A stretch of DNA of 64,000 nt from JBDIAG01 sp963835085 (GCA_963835085.1 CAWIED010000001.1:2046001-2110000), one strand, 5' to 3'. Positions 1 through 8,815 are shown, numbered from the stretch's first letter. Numbers and translations: made by a program. Notes: a model not told the origin generated them from the letters alone.

Positions 1-255
1 CCCGGCGCGGGTGTCAGGCCTAATGTCCGGGGAAACGCGCAAGCGCCGTCTCGCCACGCTTGTCATCGGCTCCTCCTTGCGATCACGACCCTCCGGCTCC
101 AGGGGAGTCGCAGGGCTGGCGGCGACACGTGCGCCACGGTCTTCGTTCGGTTCACGGGGGCAAACGCCGCACGGACGGCGGGCTATTCCAACCCCTCCCC
201 GCCGCTCGGCACCTCAGCGCCTCAAGTGGGCAACCACCCTGGCTATCCTGCGGCG

Positions 256-780
256 GTGAGCACCTTCTACGACCTGATGACCAAGCAGATCGCCAACGAG
301 TTCACCGCCAGCCAGCAGTACCTGGCCATGGCGGTCTACGCCGACGGGCACGACCTGCCTCAACTTGCGGCCCGGTTCTATGCCCAGGCGGTCGAAGAGC
401 GGAACCACTCCCTGATGTTCGTGCAGTACATGCTCGACCGCGATATCGACGTCAGCATCCCCGGCGTCGCACCGGTGAGCAACACCTTCGACAACGCCAC
501 CGATGCCATCGCCCAGGCGCTGGCCAACGAGAAGCAGGTCACCAGCGACATCGAGCAGTTGTTCGCCGCCGCCCGCGCCGAGAACGACGCTCTCGGTGAG
601 CAGTTCATGTTGTGGTTCCTCAAAGAGCAGGTCGAGGAGGTCGCCACCATGACGACTCTGCTCGCCATCGCCAAGCGCGCCGGAGAGAACCTGTTCCAGT
701 TGGAGGAGTACCTCGCCCGCGAGACGACTGCCGAGGCAGTCGACGCCTCCGCTCCCCCGGTTGCCGGCGGCGCACTCTAA
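256..780 (+). CDS. Ferritin-like iron storage protein
   Basis: The product stores iron by oxidising Fe(II) at a ferroxidase centre inside a four-helix bundle; ferritins assemble as 24-subunit cytosolic shells. From the GTG start at 256 the protein is 174 residues, the usual length. Glu15 in an early helix, the pair Glu48-x-x-His51 (EERNH), a Glu in LANEKQ and the KEQVEE motif of the fourth helix match the ferroxidase ligand pattern of bacterial ferritin (BfrB/Ftn type); no haem-ligand Met is evident. The last 20 residues are a loose Ala/Pro tail. An ATG lies 30 bases upstream (226), but the family starts at about S-T-F-Y, which favours 256; neither start has a strong Shine-Dalgarno. It stands alone, with the repeat region downstream. 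Bases 1-255 hold no gene I can support. Confidence 0.85.
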   Translation: MSTFYDLMTKQIANEFTASQQYLAMAVYADGHDLPQLAARFYAQAVEERNHSLMFVQYMLDRDIDVSIPGVAPVSNTFDNATDAIAQALANEKQVTSDIEQLFAAARAENDALGEQFMLWFLKEQVEEVATMTTLLAIAKRAGENLFQLEEYLARETTAEAVDASAPPVAGGAL

Positions 781-875
781 CGACGCGTCAGCACCTAGCC
801 TCAGCGCCTATGCCCCGGCATTGGCCCTAGGCACCCAGACGAGTCCACCACTGCCGGGGCGGCCCCCTTTCTTTC

Positions 876-1202
876 ATGCCGAACGCGGCGTATTCCACGC
901 GTCTGGCACCAGGAAAGCGGGCCGCTCCCGCCGTGGCCTCGCTCGTCGGTGTCGAACGCGGACTTCTTCACGCGGTTGGCACCACCCAAACCCCCGCCAC
1001 TGCCTGACCGGCCCTTCGACGATGCCAAAGGCGGTCTATTCCCCGCGTCTGGCACCAGGAAAGCGGGCCGCTCCCGCCGTGGCCGCACTCGACGGTGCCA
1101 AAGGCGGTCTATTCCACGCGGCTGGCACCAGGCAACCAAGTCACCCCGACCTTGGCCTCACTCGAAGTGCCGAGCGCGGACTCGTCCACGCGTCCGGCAC
1201 CC
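876..1202. repeat. Five-unit tandem array, exact 73-bp period, each unit a hairpin
   Basis: Five related units end with GGCACC at 910, 983, 1056, 1129 and 1202, so the spacing is exactly 73 bp each time. Each unit has a 35-37-bp core bounded by inverted ends (GGTGCCA ... TGGCACC, perfect in the unit at 1094-1129) and a linker of about 37 bp. Linkers 1 and 3 are nearly identical; the others share their right ends. The array lies 0.1 kb downstream of the ferritin gene in a 1.2-kb gene-free stretch. Reading frames across it on both strands are low-complexity and have no family resemblance. It is not a CRISPR: cores diverge while linkers recur, and there are no cas genes. Confidence 0.85.
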
Positions 1203-1404
1203 CGCCCTCAAACCGCATGGCCTCGCTCGCCATGACGGTGTCCACGGACCTCTGAACCTGGTGGTAGCGGTCAAGGCCCCGTTGTCGCCGGGCTCTGATT
1301 GGAACAGGACGATGAGTAGGCACCGGATCGGTTGATTCGCGGGGTCGCTGCGCCAGATCACCACGGTAAAGGGCCGAGGACCCCTACAAGTCAGACCCGG
1401 TCGA

Positions 1405-1495
1405 TGTCCAGAATCCGGCACCAGTGCCAGCCGATGAAGCTCAGCTGAGCACAGAACCCCAACCCCCTGCACCCAAGCGAGCCGGATTCCGGACA
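1405..1495. repeat. Dispersed 91-bp palindromic-ended element, copy A
   Basis: The ends are TGTCCAGAATCCG and CGGATTCCGGACA, an imperfect inverted repeat, and an internal block reads GCTGAGCACAGAACCCC. The same ends and internal block recur at 1637-1725, 25363-25452 and 37242-37332. The 15 bases before the element (GTCAGACCCGGTCGA) are also found beside copy C on the other strand. No protein-coding signal is seen. Confidence 0.85.
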
Positions 1496-1636
1496 TCCCA
1501 GCACCAGAGCAGCGACCCACCACCCGGCACCCGCCCGCACCACCGGGACACATCGGCCACCCTTCCTGTCGACGGCGCTCCAAGGCTGTTCAGTCCTAGA
1601 GCGCCGCTGACACTCCTCAGCGCAGATCCGTGTCGG

Positions 1637-1725
1637 TGTCCCAAATTCGACCCGATCGCCAGCCAGCGACCTCGGCTGAGCACGAATCCACGCCCCCACG
1701 CAACGATCATGGCGAAAATGGGACA
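1637..1725. repeat. Dispersed palindromic-ended element, divergent copy B (89 bp)
   Basis: The ends are TGTCCCAAATTCG and CGAAAATGGGACA (11 of 13 bases pair). The internal GCTGAGCACGAATCC matches the internal block of copies A, C and D. It is the most diverged member, and it lies 141 bp from copy A in the same orientation. Confidence 0.7.
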
Positions 1726-1776
1726 ACCACGGGCCGTGCGGAACCCAGCCAACTGCGGTCCCGCCGAACGATCCCG

Positions 1777-1850
1777 CGTCCACCTGTCACGTTCTTCACC
1801 CACCCGTCACCAACCTGGTGACACCCCCGCGAACAACGTCACACCTCGAC
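1777..1850. repeat. 74-bp conserved box, repeated inverted at 37055-37128
   Basis: The block starts CGTCCACCTGTCACGTTC and ends with GAACAACGTCACACCTCGAC. Its reverse complement is recognisable at 37055-37128 at roughly three quarters identity by eye. At both loci it sits on the same side of a palindromic-ended element, so the two intergenic regions share a composite arrangement. The rest of 1851-2017 shows nothing I can name. Confidence 0.7.
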
Positions 1851-2017
1851 AACCGTAAGCGGGTCAGCCCTGGCACCCCGGATCAGCACACCACACAGAC
1901 ACCCGATCCTTTGGAATAGATCGGACTAGGAGTCTCGCGAGCCGCTGGTCGTCAGGGTGGAGCCCGGCCGTGTCGCCATAGCACAGGAACCGTCCAACTC
2001 AGCGGGATGGGCCGCCG

Positions 2018-2818
2018 TCAGAATCCGGGCAGAGGTTCGTCGACGATTTCACCTGTGGTGACGTCCACCAACCCGTCCGGGCCGTCGAGGGGGCGGACGA
2101 GCTCGGGACCGTTGTTGGCCGCGTTGCTCACCAGTGCCGACACCGGCATCGCGGTGAAGCGTCTGGGGTCGGCGGGGTCGAGCAGGGCAACCACCTCACC
2201 CGGATCGGTGAGCGCGGGATCGAGCCAGGCCGCGAAAGCCTCGCGGTCGAGCACCACGGGCATCCGCTCGTGGATGTGCTGCAGGCCGGCCTCGGCGGCG
2301 GTGGTGATGACGGCGAACGTGGTCAACCAGGCTTGGGGATCGTCGGGCGCGGCGGCGGGATTGCGCCAGAACTCGTAAAGCCCGGCCAGAGCGACTCGTT
2401 CGCCGTCGCGGCGCGTGATGAAGAACGGCTGCTTGGGTCCGCGGGTCGTACCCGGCTCGCGACGCCACTCGTACCAGCCGTCCGCCGGGATGATCGCCCG
2501 GCGGGCGGTGGCCGCACGCCGGTAGGCAGGCTTGTCGAAGAGCGACTCGACCCGGGCATTGATCAACTTGGCTCCGTCGGCGCGCGTCTTCGACCACGAC
2601 GGCACCAGCCCCCAGGTGAGCAACCGCAACTGGCGCACCGGCTGCGCGGTCGAGTCGTGGCGTCGGCTCGAGGGCACCCGGGTGAGGATGACAGGGGCCT
2701 GCTTGGTGGGCGCGACGTTGTAGTCGGGGGCGAGAGCACCACCCGTCTCGTCGTCCTCGATCTCGAACTCCTCCAGGAGTTCATCAGGTCTCGCGCTCGC
2801 GGCATACCGACCACACAT
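2018..2818 (-). CDS. SRAP-family protein (HMCES/YedK type)
   Basis: SRAP proteins form a covalent DNA-protein crosslink with abasic sites in single-stranded DNA, using Cys2 after removal of Met1, and so shield the lesion. The protein starts MCGRY, exactly as the family requires, which fixes the start at 2818 rather than at an in-frame Met 21 codons upstream. Further family motifs are N34 in YNVAPT, INARVES with its catalytic Glu, IIPADGWYEW, and the His of HERMPVVL. Length is 266 residues, slightly longer than the E. coli protein. It is divergently transcribed from the DoxX-like gene, with 82 bp between starts. Most actinobacteria carry one such gene. Confidence 0.93.
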   Translation of the reverse strand: MCGRYAASARPDELLEEFEIEDDETGGALAPDYNVAPTKQAPVILTRVPSSRRHDSTAQPVRQLRLLTWGLVPSWSKTRADGAKLINARVESLFDKPAYRRAATARRAIIPADGWYEWRREPGTTRGPKQPFFITRRDGERVALAGLYEFWRNPAAAPDDPQAWLTTFAVITTAAEAGLQHIHERMPVVLDREAFAAWLDPALTDPGEVVALLDPADPRRFTAMPVSALVSNAANNGPELVRPLDGPDGLVDVTTGEIVDEPLPGF

Positions 2819-2900
2819 GCCCCCAGCCTCCCACCCAGGCAAGCCGGTTCGGCTGCCCCTCAGGTCGCGCAGGTGGGCCATGATGCGCTACGAAAGAGGT

Positions 2901-3443
2901 ATGAGCCTCGTTCGCCGTATTGCGCGCCCGCTGGTCGCCTCCAAGTTCATCGTTGCGGGCGTCGATCACCTGCGTCACCCTGACTCGCGCGCGAAGCCGT
3001 TGGCGCCGGTGGTGAGCCAGCTCGCGTCTCGCACCAGCGTGCCGAACGACCCCGTACTCGTGGTGCGCGCCAACGGCGCCGCCATGGCTGCCGCGGGCAC
3101 ACTGCTGGCCATCGGCAAGCTGCCGCGGCTGTCGGCCTCGGTGCTCGCCCTCACCGTGCTGCCGGCCACGGTCGCCGACTACGACTTCTGGTCGGAGTCG
3201 GACCCCGAACGCAAAGCGGCCAAGCGCAAGGCGTTCCTCACCAACCTGGCCCTGTTCGGTGGCGTGCTGCTCGCAACGGTCGATACCCAGGGCCGACCGG
3301 GCCTGGCCTGGCGGGGCAACCGCGCGGTGCGAAGCGCCAAGCGAGTCGCCGGCGAGGCGAAGAAGGACGCCCGGCACGCCGCCAAGGACGCCCGGTACGA
3401 GGCCAGGCTCGCCAAGGCTCGGGTCGAGGCGGCCCTGTCCTGA
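2901..3443 (+). CDS. DoxX-family membrane protein
   Basis: A 180-residue membrane protein. Near the N-terminus IARPLVASKFIVAGVDHL is the typical DoxX start, followed by hydrophobic segments around residues 45-70, 72-95 and 115-135. The C-terminal 50 residues are Arg/Lys/Ala-rich and probably helical and cytosolic. The ATG at 2901 follows GAAAGAGG and matches the family start; in-frame codons upstream run into the divergent SRAP gene. The DoxX family is broad and its roles (redox or thiol-linked) are poorly defined, so no reaction is assigned. Confidence 0.75.
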   Translation: MSLVRRIARPLVASKFIVAGVDHLRHPDSRAKPLAPVVSQLASRTSVPNDPVLVVRANGAAMAAAGTLLAIGKLPRLSASVLALTVLPATVADYDFWSESDPERKAAKRKAFLTNLALFGGVLLATVDTQGRPGLAWRGNRAVRSAKRVAGEAKKDARHAAKDARYEARLAKARVEAALS

Positions 3444-3530
3444 GCACGGCACGCTGAGCACGCCGTCAGGCGCCCGATCCAGGAACCGGCACGCAGTGGT
3501 CGTGCGCCGACGGGCTCTAAGGTGTCGGGC

Positions 3531-4838
3531 ATGACCCTTGCTGCCGCAGACTGGCCGGCGCCCACACCCTCGCCGGGCACCCGGCTCGACGCCACCGTTC
3601 GGCTGCCCGGCTCCAAGTCGCTCACCAATCGCTTCCTCGTGCTGGCCGCGTTGGCCGACGGCCCTTCCCGGCTACGGTTACCCCTGCGTTCGCGCGACAC
3701 GTTGCTCATGGCCGATGCGCTCGGGGCCCTCGGTGTTCAGGTCGAAGACGACGTCGACGGCGTTGACTGGCTCGTGCTGCCCGCGCCGTTGCGCGGCGAC
3801 GCGACCATCGACTGCGGGCTGGCCGGCACAGTGATGCGGTTTCTGCCGCCGCTGGCGGCGTTGGCCGACGCCCCGGTGCGATTCGACGGCGACGCCCAGG
3901 CGAGGGTGCGTCCGATGGGGCCTGTCTTGGGAGCTCTGACCGCGCTCGGGGTGCAGGTGGACGACGGCGGTCGGGGCACCCTGCCGTTCATCGTCGACGG
4001 CGGCGGTTCGGTGCGCGGTGGGCCGGTGCGCCTCGATGCGTCGGCCTCCAGCCAGTTCGTGTCGGGCCTGCTGCTCTCGGGTGCGCGCTTCGAGCAGGGC
4101 GTCACGGTGATCAACACCGGGGCCTCGGTGCCGAGCGAGCCGCACGTGGTGATGACGGTGGAGGCGCTGCGCGACCGCGGGGTGGTCGTAGACGACTCCA
4201 CGCCCGACGTCTGGGTGGTGGAACCGGGCCCCATCGGCGCCCTCGATGTGGTGGTCGAACCCGACTTGTCCAATGCCGCACCATTTCTCGCGGCCGCGGC
4301 AGTGCTGGGGGGAAGGGTCAGCGTCCCCGACTGGCCGCAGCGCACCACCCAGGCCGGCGACCACCTGCGCGATCTGCTCGACCAGATGGGGGCTGAGGTC
4401 AGCCTCGACGAGGCCGCGCTCACAGTGAGCGGCGACGGTGAGCTGTACGGGGTGGACGTCGACCTGCACGAGGCCGGTGAGCTGACGCCCGTGGTGGCAG
4501 CACTGGCTGCGTTGGCCGACTCGCCGTCCAGGCTGCGCGGCATCGCACATCTGCGCGGGCACGAGACCGACCGGCTGGCGGCCTTGGCCACCGAGCTGAA
4601 CGCCCTGGGCGGTGCGGTGAGCGAGACCGAGGACGGCCTGATCATCAAGCCGAGACCGTTGCGCGGCGGGCTCTTTCACACCTACCACGACCACCGGCTG
4701 GCCACGGCGGGCGCGGTGCTGGGGCTCGTGGTGCCCGGGATGAGTGTGGAGAACGTCGACACCACGGCCAAGACGCTGCCCGGCTTCACCACCCTGTGGA
4801 ATCAGATGCTGGGCCAGACCGGCGCCACGGGAGGCTGA
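3531..4838 (+). CDS. aroA: 3-phosphoshikimate 1-carboxyvinyltransferase (EPSP synthase)
   Basis: Transfers the enolpyruvyl group of phosphoenolpyruvate to shikimate 3-phosphate, the sixth step of the shikimate pathway, in the cytosol. Length is 435 residues, normal for the family. Visible motifs: LPGSKSLTNR (substrate-binding Lys and Ser), AGTVMRF, RVRPMGP, and HDHRLATAGAV near the C-terminus. The alanine after the AGT block places it with glyphosate-sensitive class I enzymes, but this was not tested. The ATG at 3531 has AAGGTG upstream; a GTG nine bases earlier is also possible. The next gene, rsgA, starts within two bases of the stop, so the two are co-translated. Confidence 0.95.
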   Translation: MTLAAADWPAPTPSPGTRLDATVRLPGSKSLTNRFLVLAALADGPSRLRLPLRSRDTLLMADALGALGVQVEDDVDGVDWLVLPAPLRGDATIDCGLAGTVMRFLPPLAALADAPVRFDGDAQARVRPMGPVLGALTALGVQVDDGGRGTLPFIVDGGGSVRGGPVRLDASASSQFVSGLLLSGARFEQGVTVINTGASVPSEPHVVMTVEALRDRGVVVDDSTPDVWVVEPGPIGALDVVVEPDLSNAAPFLAAAAVLGGRVSVPDWPQRTTQAGDHLRDLLDQMGAEVSLDEAALTVSGDGELYGVDVDLHEAGELTPVVAALAALADSPSRLRGIAHLRGHETDRLAALATELNALGGAVSETEDGLIIKPRPLRGGLFHTYHDHRLATAGAVLGLVVPGMSVENVDTTAKTLPGFTTLWNQMLGQTGATGG

Positions 4839-4839
4839 G

Positions 4840-5904
4840 CTGGCACCCGCGCGCCGTCGCCGCGAGTACGACGAGACCGACGTTCGTCTGGGTGCCCGGG
4901 CGCGGGAGTCTCGCCGGGCCCGGACCAAGGAGCGACCCAGCCACGACGATGCCCGGCGCGCCCGGGTGCTCACGGTCGACCGGGGTCGGTACACCTGCCT
5001 GGTGGAGGGCCCCGACCCCGGCACTCCCGTTTCCGGCGAGCGGGTGGTGATGGCGATGAAGGCTCGCGAGCTGGGCCGCACCGGCATCGTCGTCGGCGAT
5101 CGGGTGGGCCTGGTGGGCGACACGAGCGGCGACCCCGGCTCGCTCGCCCGGGTGGTGCGGGTGGAGCCCCGGCACGGGACGCTGCGCCGCACTGCCGATG
5201 ACACCGACCCGTTCGAGCGCATCATCGTCACCGGCGTGGAGCAGCTGGTGATCGTCACGGCGCTGGCCGAGCCGGTGCCCAGACCGCGCATGGTCGACCG
5301 GTGCCTGGTGGCTGCCTACGATGAGGGCATCGAGCCGTTGCTGTGCCTGACCAAGGCCGACCTCGCCGACCCCGCACCGTTTCTCGCGGACTTCGCCCCG
5401 CTCGGGGTGCAGTCGGTAGTCACCCGGCGTCGGCCCGACGGCACCATCGACGGGCTGGACGACATGTGGGATCACCTGGTCGGCCGCGACTCCGTGCTCA
5501 TCGGACACTCCGGCGTGGGCAAGTCCACGTTGGTGAATGCCCTTGTGCCGCAAGCTGAACGGGCCACAGGGTCGGTGAACGAGGTGACCGGGCGGGGCCG
5601 GCATACGTCGTCGTCGGCCATCGCCCTGCGCCTGCGCGACGGCTCCGGCGCCAGCGTCGGCTGGGTCACCGACACCCCTGGCGTGCGCTCCTTCGGACTG
5701 GCCCATGTCAGCGCGGAGCGGATCCTGCAGGCCTTCGCCGATCTGGTGCCCGGCGAGAAGGACTGTCCTCGCGGCTGCACCCACGACGAGCCCGAATGCG
5801 GACTCGACGCGTTCGTCGCCAGTGGCGGAGCCGGTGCGGCCGGAATCGCCCGGTTGGCATCCTTCCGCAGGCTGCTGCGCTCGCGCGCCGGTGGCGAGGA
5901 GTAG
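4840..5904 (+). CDS. rsgA: Ribosome small-subunit-dependent GTPase A
   Basis: RsgA is a late 30S assembly factor, a circularly permuted GTPase. From N to C: an OB-fold, G4 (TKAD), G1 (GHSGVGKST), a G3-like DTPG, and a C-terminal zinc knuckle with C-x3-C-x-H-x5-C (CPRGCTHDEPEC). The conserved basic N-terminus RRREYDETDVR begins right after the aroA stop. No ATG, GTG or TTG is available in frame between the deep overlap with aroA (ATG at 4744) and that segment. A CTG at 4840 with GGGAGG six bases upstream is therefore the best start, giving 354 residues. The product call is very strong; only the start is inferred. Confidence 0.92.
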   Translation: MAPARRRREYDETDVRLGARARESRRARTKERPSHDDARRARVLTVDRGRYTCLVEGPDPGTPVSGERVVMAMKARELGRTGIVVGDRVGLVGDTSGDPGSLARVVRVEPRHGTLRRTADDTDPFERIIVTGVEQLVIVTALAEPVPRPRMVDRCLVAAYDEGIEPLLCLTKADLADPAPFLADFAPLGVQSVVTRRRPDGTIDGLDDMWDHLVGRDSVLIGHSGVGKSTLVNALVPQAERATGSVNEVTGRGRHTSSSAIALRLRDGSGASVGWVTDTPGVRSFGLAHVSAERILQAFADLVPGEKDCPRGCTHDEPECGLDAFVASGGAGAAGIARLASFRRLLRSRAGGEE

Positions 5905-6015
5905 CCCTCGCGCGCAGGTGCGAAGGCACGAGGATCTACGGTGAATTCAGCCCCCGGGAACTGTTGCTCCTCGGCCGCGGGAGCGGTAGGATTCATCCAC
6001 GATGTGGAAACGTAA

Positions 6016-6105
6016 TACCGGCATCCGGAATTTGTACACTCAAGATTTGTGTACTCAAGATTTGCGTGCCTCGGATTCGTGCGCCCCGAATCGGCGTACC
6101 CGGAA
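6016..6105. repeat. 15-bp tandem repeat, six units
   Basis: Units start at 6016, 6031, 6046, 6061, 6076 and 6091; units at 6031 and 6046 differ at two bases (TTTGTACACTCAAGA, TTTGTGTACTCAAGA). The period is a multiple of three. Read on the minus strand it gives five-residue repeats (HANLE, YTNLE, CTNSG) like pentapeptide repeats. The gene-free stretch is 5905-6252; outside this array I see nothing in it. Confidence 0.7.
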
Positions 6106-6252
6106 TGCGTCCCCTGGACAGTGCGAGGTACGGAGTTCGCCGGTAGCCGCATCACGTAAGACTGCACGTCGGGTTCGGCCTCAACGGCCAGTTCTGGCCT
6201 GCCAGAGAACAAGCGTCTGTGTCGGCGCAGGGTCAAACCACGGCAATACTCC

Positions 6253-7044
6253 TCAGGCAGCACCCAAAGGCGACCAGTTGATCTCGTCGGCGATCGCCCG
6301 CGCAGTGCTATGCAGCGGTTCCACTGCCTGCTCCACCATCTCGTCACCCATCCGGCTCGCCGGGCCCGAGACGGACAGCCCCATCGAGAGCGGGGCCCCC
6401 GGGATCCGGACGGCTACGCAGCGCACGCCAATCTCTTGCTCCCCTTCGTCGGTGGCATACCCGCGTTCGCGAACCTCGTCGAGGACCCTGATGAACTCCT
6501 CGGGGTCGGTGATCGTGGTCTTGGTACAGGCAACCATCCCCCTGCGGTGCAAGATGCCTCGAACCTCAGACTCCGGCAGGTCTGCCAGCATCGCCTTGCC
6601 CACCGCCGTCGCGTGCGCCGGAACTCGGCGGCCTACCTCGGTGAACATCCGCATCGAGTTCTGCGCCGCGAGCACCTGGCCGACATACAGCACCTCATCG
6701 TTATCCAAGATCGCGAGATTGACCGACTCTCCGAGCTTCTGCGCCAGAGGGGTCATCTGTGGCCGCGCCCATCTGCCCAGTGTGGTGGAAGTCACCTCGC
6801 CCAGCCGAATGAGCCGAGGCCCCAATGAATAGTGACGCGACGCCTCCTGGCGCACGTAACCGAGTTGCACGAGGGTCCGCATTATCCGGTGGATCGTCGG
6901 CATGGGGAGCTCCAGATCCTGAGCCAGCTGAGAAAGACTGGCCAAACCGCCCGCAGCGGCCACCCCTTCAAGAATCTGGAAGGCCCGTTCGACGGATTGG
7001 ACCCCCCCGGTGCGACCTTCGGTCGTCGGGGACTGGCGATTCAT
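6253..7044 (-). CDS. IclR-family transcriptional regulator of the ureide/glyoxylate cluster
   Basis: A 263-residue regulator. An N-terminal winged helix covers about residues 14-75 (GGVQSVERAF, then PMPTIHRIMRTL as recognition helix). A C-terminal IclR effector domain follows (about 85-260), with the segments HATAVGKAMLA, GYATDEGEQEIGVRCVA and the final PLHSTARAIADEI. IclR homologues beside allantoin genes (AllR type) usually repress and are relieved by glyoxylate or allantoin-related ligands. That role is inferred here from position: it is transcribed divergently from malate synthase and sits at the edge of the ureide genes. The ATG at 7044 is the only good start. Confidence 0.88.
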   Translation of the reverse strand: MNRQSPTTEGRTGGVQSVERAFQILEGVAAAGGLASLSQLAQDLELPMPTIHRIMRTLVQLGYVRQEASRHYSLGPRLIRLGEVTSTTLGRWARPQMTPLAQKLGESVNLAILDNDEVLYVGQVLAAQNSMRMFTEVGRRVPAHATAVGKAMLADLPESEVRGILHRRGMVACTKTTITDPEEFIRVLDEVRERGYATDEGEQEIGVRCVAVRIPGAPLSMGLSVSGPASRMGDEMVEQAVEPLHSTARAIADEINWSPLGAA

Positions 7045-7080
7045 TAGACCTCACCACTAGCATCGTCAATGAGAGAAAAG

Positions 7081-7100
7081 TTCCGCAACATGGAATTCCA
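7081..7100. promoter_or_regulatory. Candidate IclR operator between iclR and aceB
   Basis: TTCCGCAACATGGAA (7081-7095) has 4-bp inverted arms. It overlaps TGGAATTCCA (7091-7100), a perfect 10-bp palindrome. IclR-family sites are often TGGAA/TTCCA palindromes, and the site lies between divergent iclR and malate synthase. No binding was measured; this is inferred from symmetry and position. Confidence 0.5.
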
Positions 7101-7169
7101 ACACATAGTCAGGCATTGTAGGCGCACACACAGTCGACGACACGTCGCCAAACGAAGGAGGGGCTAGCT

Positions 7170-8795
7170 ATGGCTCCCGGTGCTCCCATCACCGTCACGG
7201 CCACGCTGCCGGACAAGGGTGATCATATCTTCACCGCGGAGGCCCTGGCCTTCCTTGGGGAATTGCACGAGCGGTTCGCGCCGCGCCGTGACGAACTCTT
7301 GCGGTTGCGTTCCAAACGACGCGACGAGGTCTCGGCGAACGGGCGGCTCGACTTCCTGCCTGAGACCGCCTCCATCCGCGAATCGCAGTGGACGGTCGCC
7401 CCCGCACCGCTCGATCTGCTCGACCGCCGAGTCGAAATGACTGGTCCAACTGAGCGGAAGATGTCCATCAACGCGATGAACTCCGGCGCGAAGGTATGGC
7501 TGGCCGATCTGGAAGACGCCAACACCCCGCACTGGTTCAACGTCGTCTCGGGCCAGGTCAACCTCGCCGAGATCGTCCGTCGCACCATTTCCTTCACGGC
7601 CGACAACGGCAAGGAGTACGCCCTCCGCGAGGACGTCGAACTGCCGGTCCTCATGCCTCGCCCGCGGGGATGGCACTTCGACGAACGGCATGTCCTCATG
7701 GGCGGCACGCCGATGGTGGCCGCCCTCGTCGACTTCGGCCTCTACTTCTTCCACAACGCTCACGAGCTGATCAGCCGTGGCACAGGTCCCTACTTCTACC
7801 TGCCCAAGATGGAGTCGCACCTGGAGGCGCGGCTCTGGAACGACGTGTTCACGTTCGCGCAGGAACGCCTCGGCGTCCCGTACGGCACCATCCGCGGCAC
7901 GATGCTGATCGAGACCATCCCGGCCGCCTTCGAGATGGACGAGATGCTGTACGAGCTGCGCGACCACGCGGCCGGGCTCAACGCCGGCCGCTGGGACTAC
8001 CTCTTCAGCTTCATCAAGTACTTCCGTGACGCGGGAGACGCATTCACCCTGCCCGACCGGGGTGCGGTGACGATGCACGCACCGATGATGAAGGCCTACA
8101 GCGATCTGCTCGTCGCCACTTGTCACCGCCGCGGCGCCTTCGCGATGGGCGGCATGGCCGCCTTCATCCCGAGCCGCACCGACCAGGCGGCCAACGAGCG
8201 CGCCTTCACCAAGATCCGGGAGGACAAGACCCGTGAGGCCAACGCCGGCTTCGACGGTTCCTGGGTCGCCCACCCAGGATTGGTCGAGGTATGCCGCGAG
8301 GTGTTCTCCGACAAGTTCGAAGAGGGGCACACCAATCAGCTGCAGGTCTCACGCGACGACGTACACGTCAGCGCCGATGATCTGCTCGCCGCGGACCTGA
8401 CACCGGGCGAGCGGACGATGTCCGGTCTGCGAGAGAACGTCAGCGTCGGCATCGAGTACCTCAGGTCGTGGCTCGACGGCAACGGCGCTGTCGGCATCAA
8501 CAACCTGATGGAAGACGCTGCCACGGCTGAGATCTCCCGATCGCAGATCTGGCAGTGGCTGCACAACGGCGTCGTCCTGACCACAGGGGAGACGGTCACC
8601 CGCGAACTCGTGGACACCATCGTGGCCGAGGAGTTCGACGCCCTGATGGCCCGGCCCGGGGCCGCCTCGGACGACCATCTGAAGGTGGCCTGCAAGCTGT
8701 TCCTCGACTGTGCTGTGGCGGAGGACTTCCCAGACTTCCTCACGCTGCCCGCCTATGACGAAGTGCTGCGCGAGGAAGTCGCCAGCGCTGACTGA
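7170..8795 (+). CDS. aceB: Malate synthase A
   Basis: Condenses glyoxylate with acetyl-CoA to malate and CoA. Length is 541 residues, typical of the A isoform; isoform G is about 720. Segments characteristic of the family include RLDFLPET, a metal-binding acidic region in WLADLEDANTP, MPRPRGWHFDERH, TMLIETIPAAFEMDE, GLNAGRWDY, and AAFIPSR. AAGGAGGGG lies 8 bases before the ATG at 7170. It is the only ureide-side gene immediately divergent from the IclR gene. With malic enzyme it gives an anaplerotic outlet for glyoxylate made from allantoin. Two strong hairpins follow the stop. Confidence 0.95.
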   Translation: MAPGAPITVTATLPDKGDHIFTAEALAFLGELHERFAPRRDELLRLRSKRRDEVSANGRLDFLPETASIRESQWTVAPAPLDLLDRRVEMTGPTERKMSINAMNSGAKVWLADLEDANTPHWFNVVSGQVNLAEIVRRTISFTADNGKEYALREDVELPVLMPRPRGWHFDERHVLMGGTPMVAALVDFGLYFFHNAHELISRGTGPYFYLPKMESHLEARLWNDVFTFAQERLGVPYGTIRGTMLIETIPAAFEMDEMLYELRDHAAGLNAGRWDYLFSFIKYFRDAGDAFTLPDRGAVTMHAPMMKAYSDLLVATCHRRGAFAMGGMAAFIPSRTDQAANERAFTKIREDKTREANAGFDGSWVAHPGLVEVCREVFSDKFEEGHTNQLQVSRDDVHVSADDLLAADLTPGERTMSGLRENVSVGIEYLRSWLDGNGAVGINNLMEDAATAEISRSQIWQWLHNGVVLTTGETVTRELVDTIVAEEFDALMARPGAASDDHLKVACKLFLDCAVAEDFPDFLTLPAYDEVLREEVASAD

Positions 8796-8815
8796 AGATT
8801 GAAGCTCTTGAGGGA

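Noticed and set aside
876..1202. A possible CRISPR array (regular 36-bp cores and 37-bp linkers)
   Set aside because: Cores diverge strongly and linkers 1 and 3 are almost the same, the reverse of a CRISPR; no cas gene is near.
1441..1803. A minus-strand frame beginning MGEERD that resembles one at 37102 (plus)
   Set aside because: The resemblance comes from the shared repeat region; the predicted proteins lose similarity and frame within the elements, so coding is not supported.
3678..5291. Long minus-strand frame opposite aroA and rsgA
   Set aside because: Arg/Ser-rich composition typical of antisense frames; both plus-strand genes are certain.
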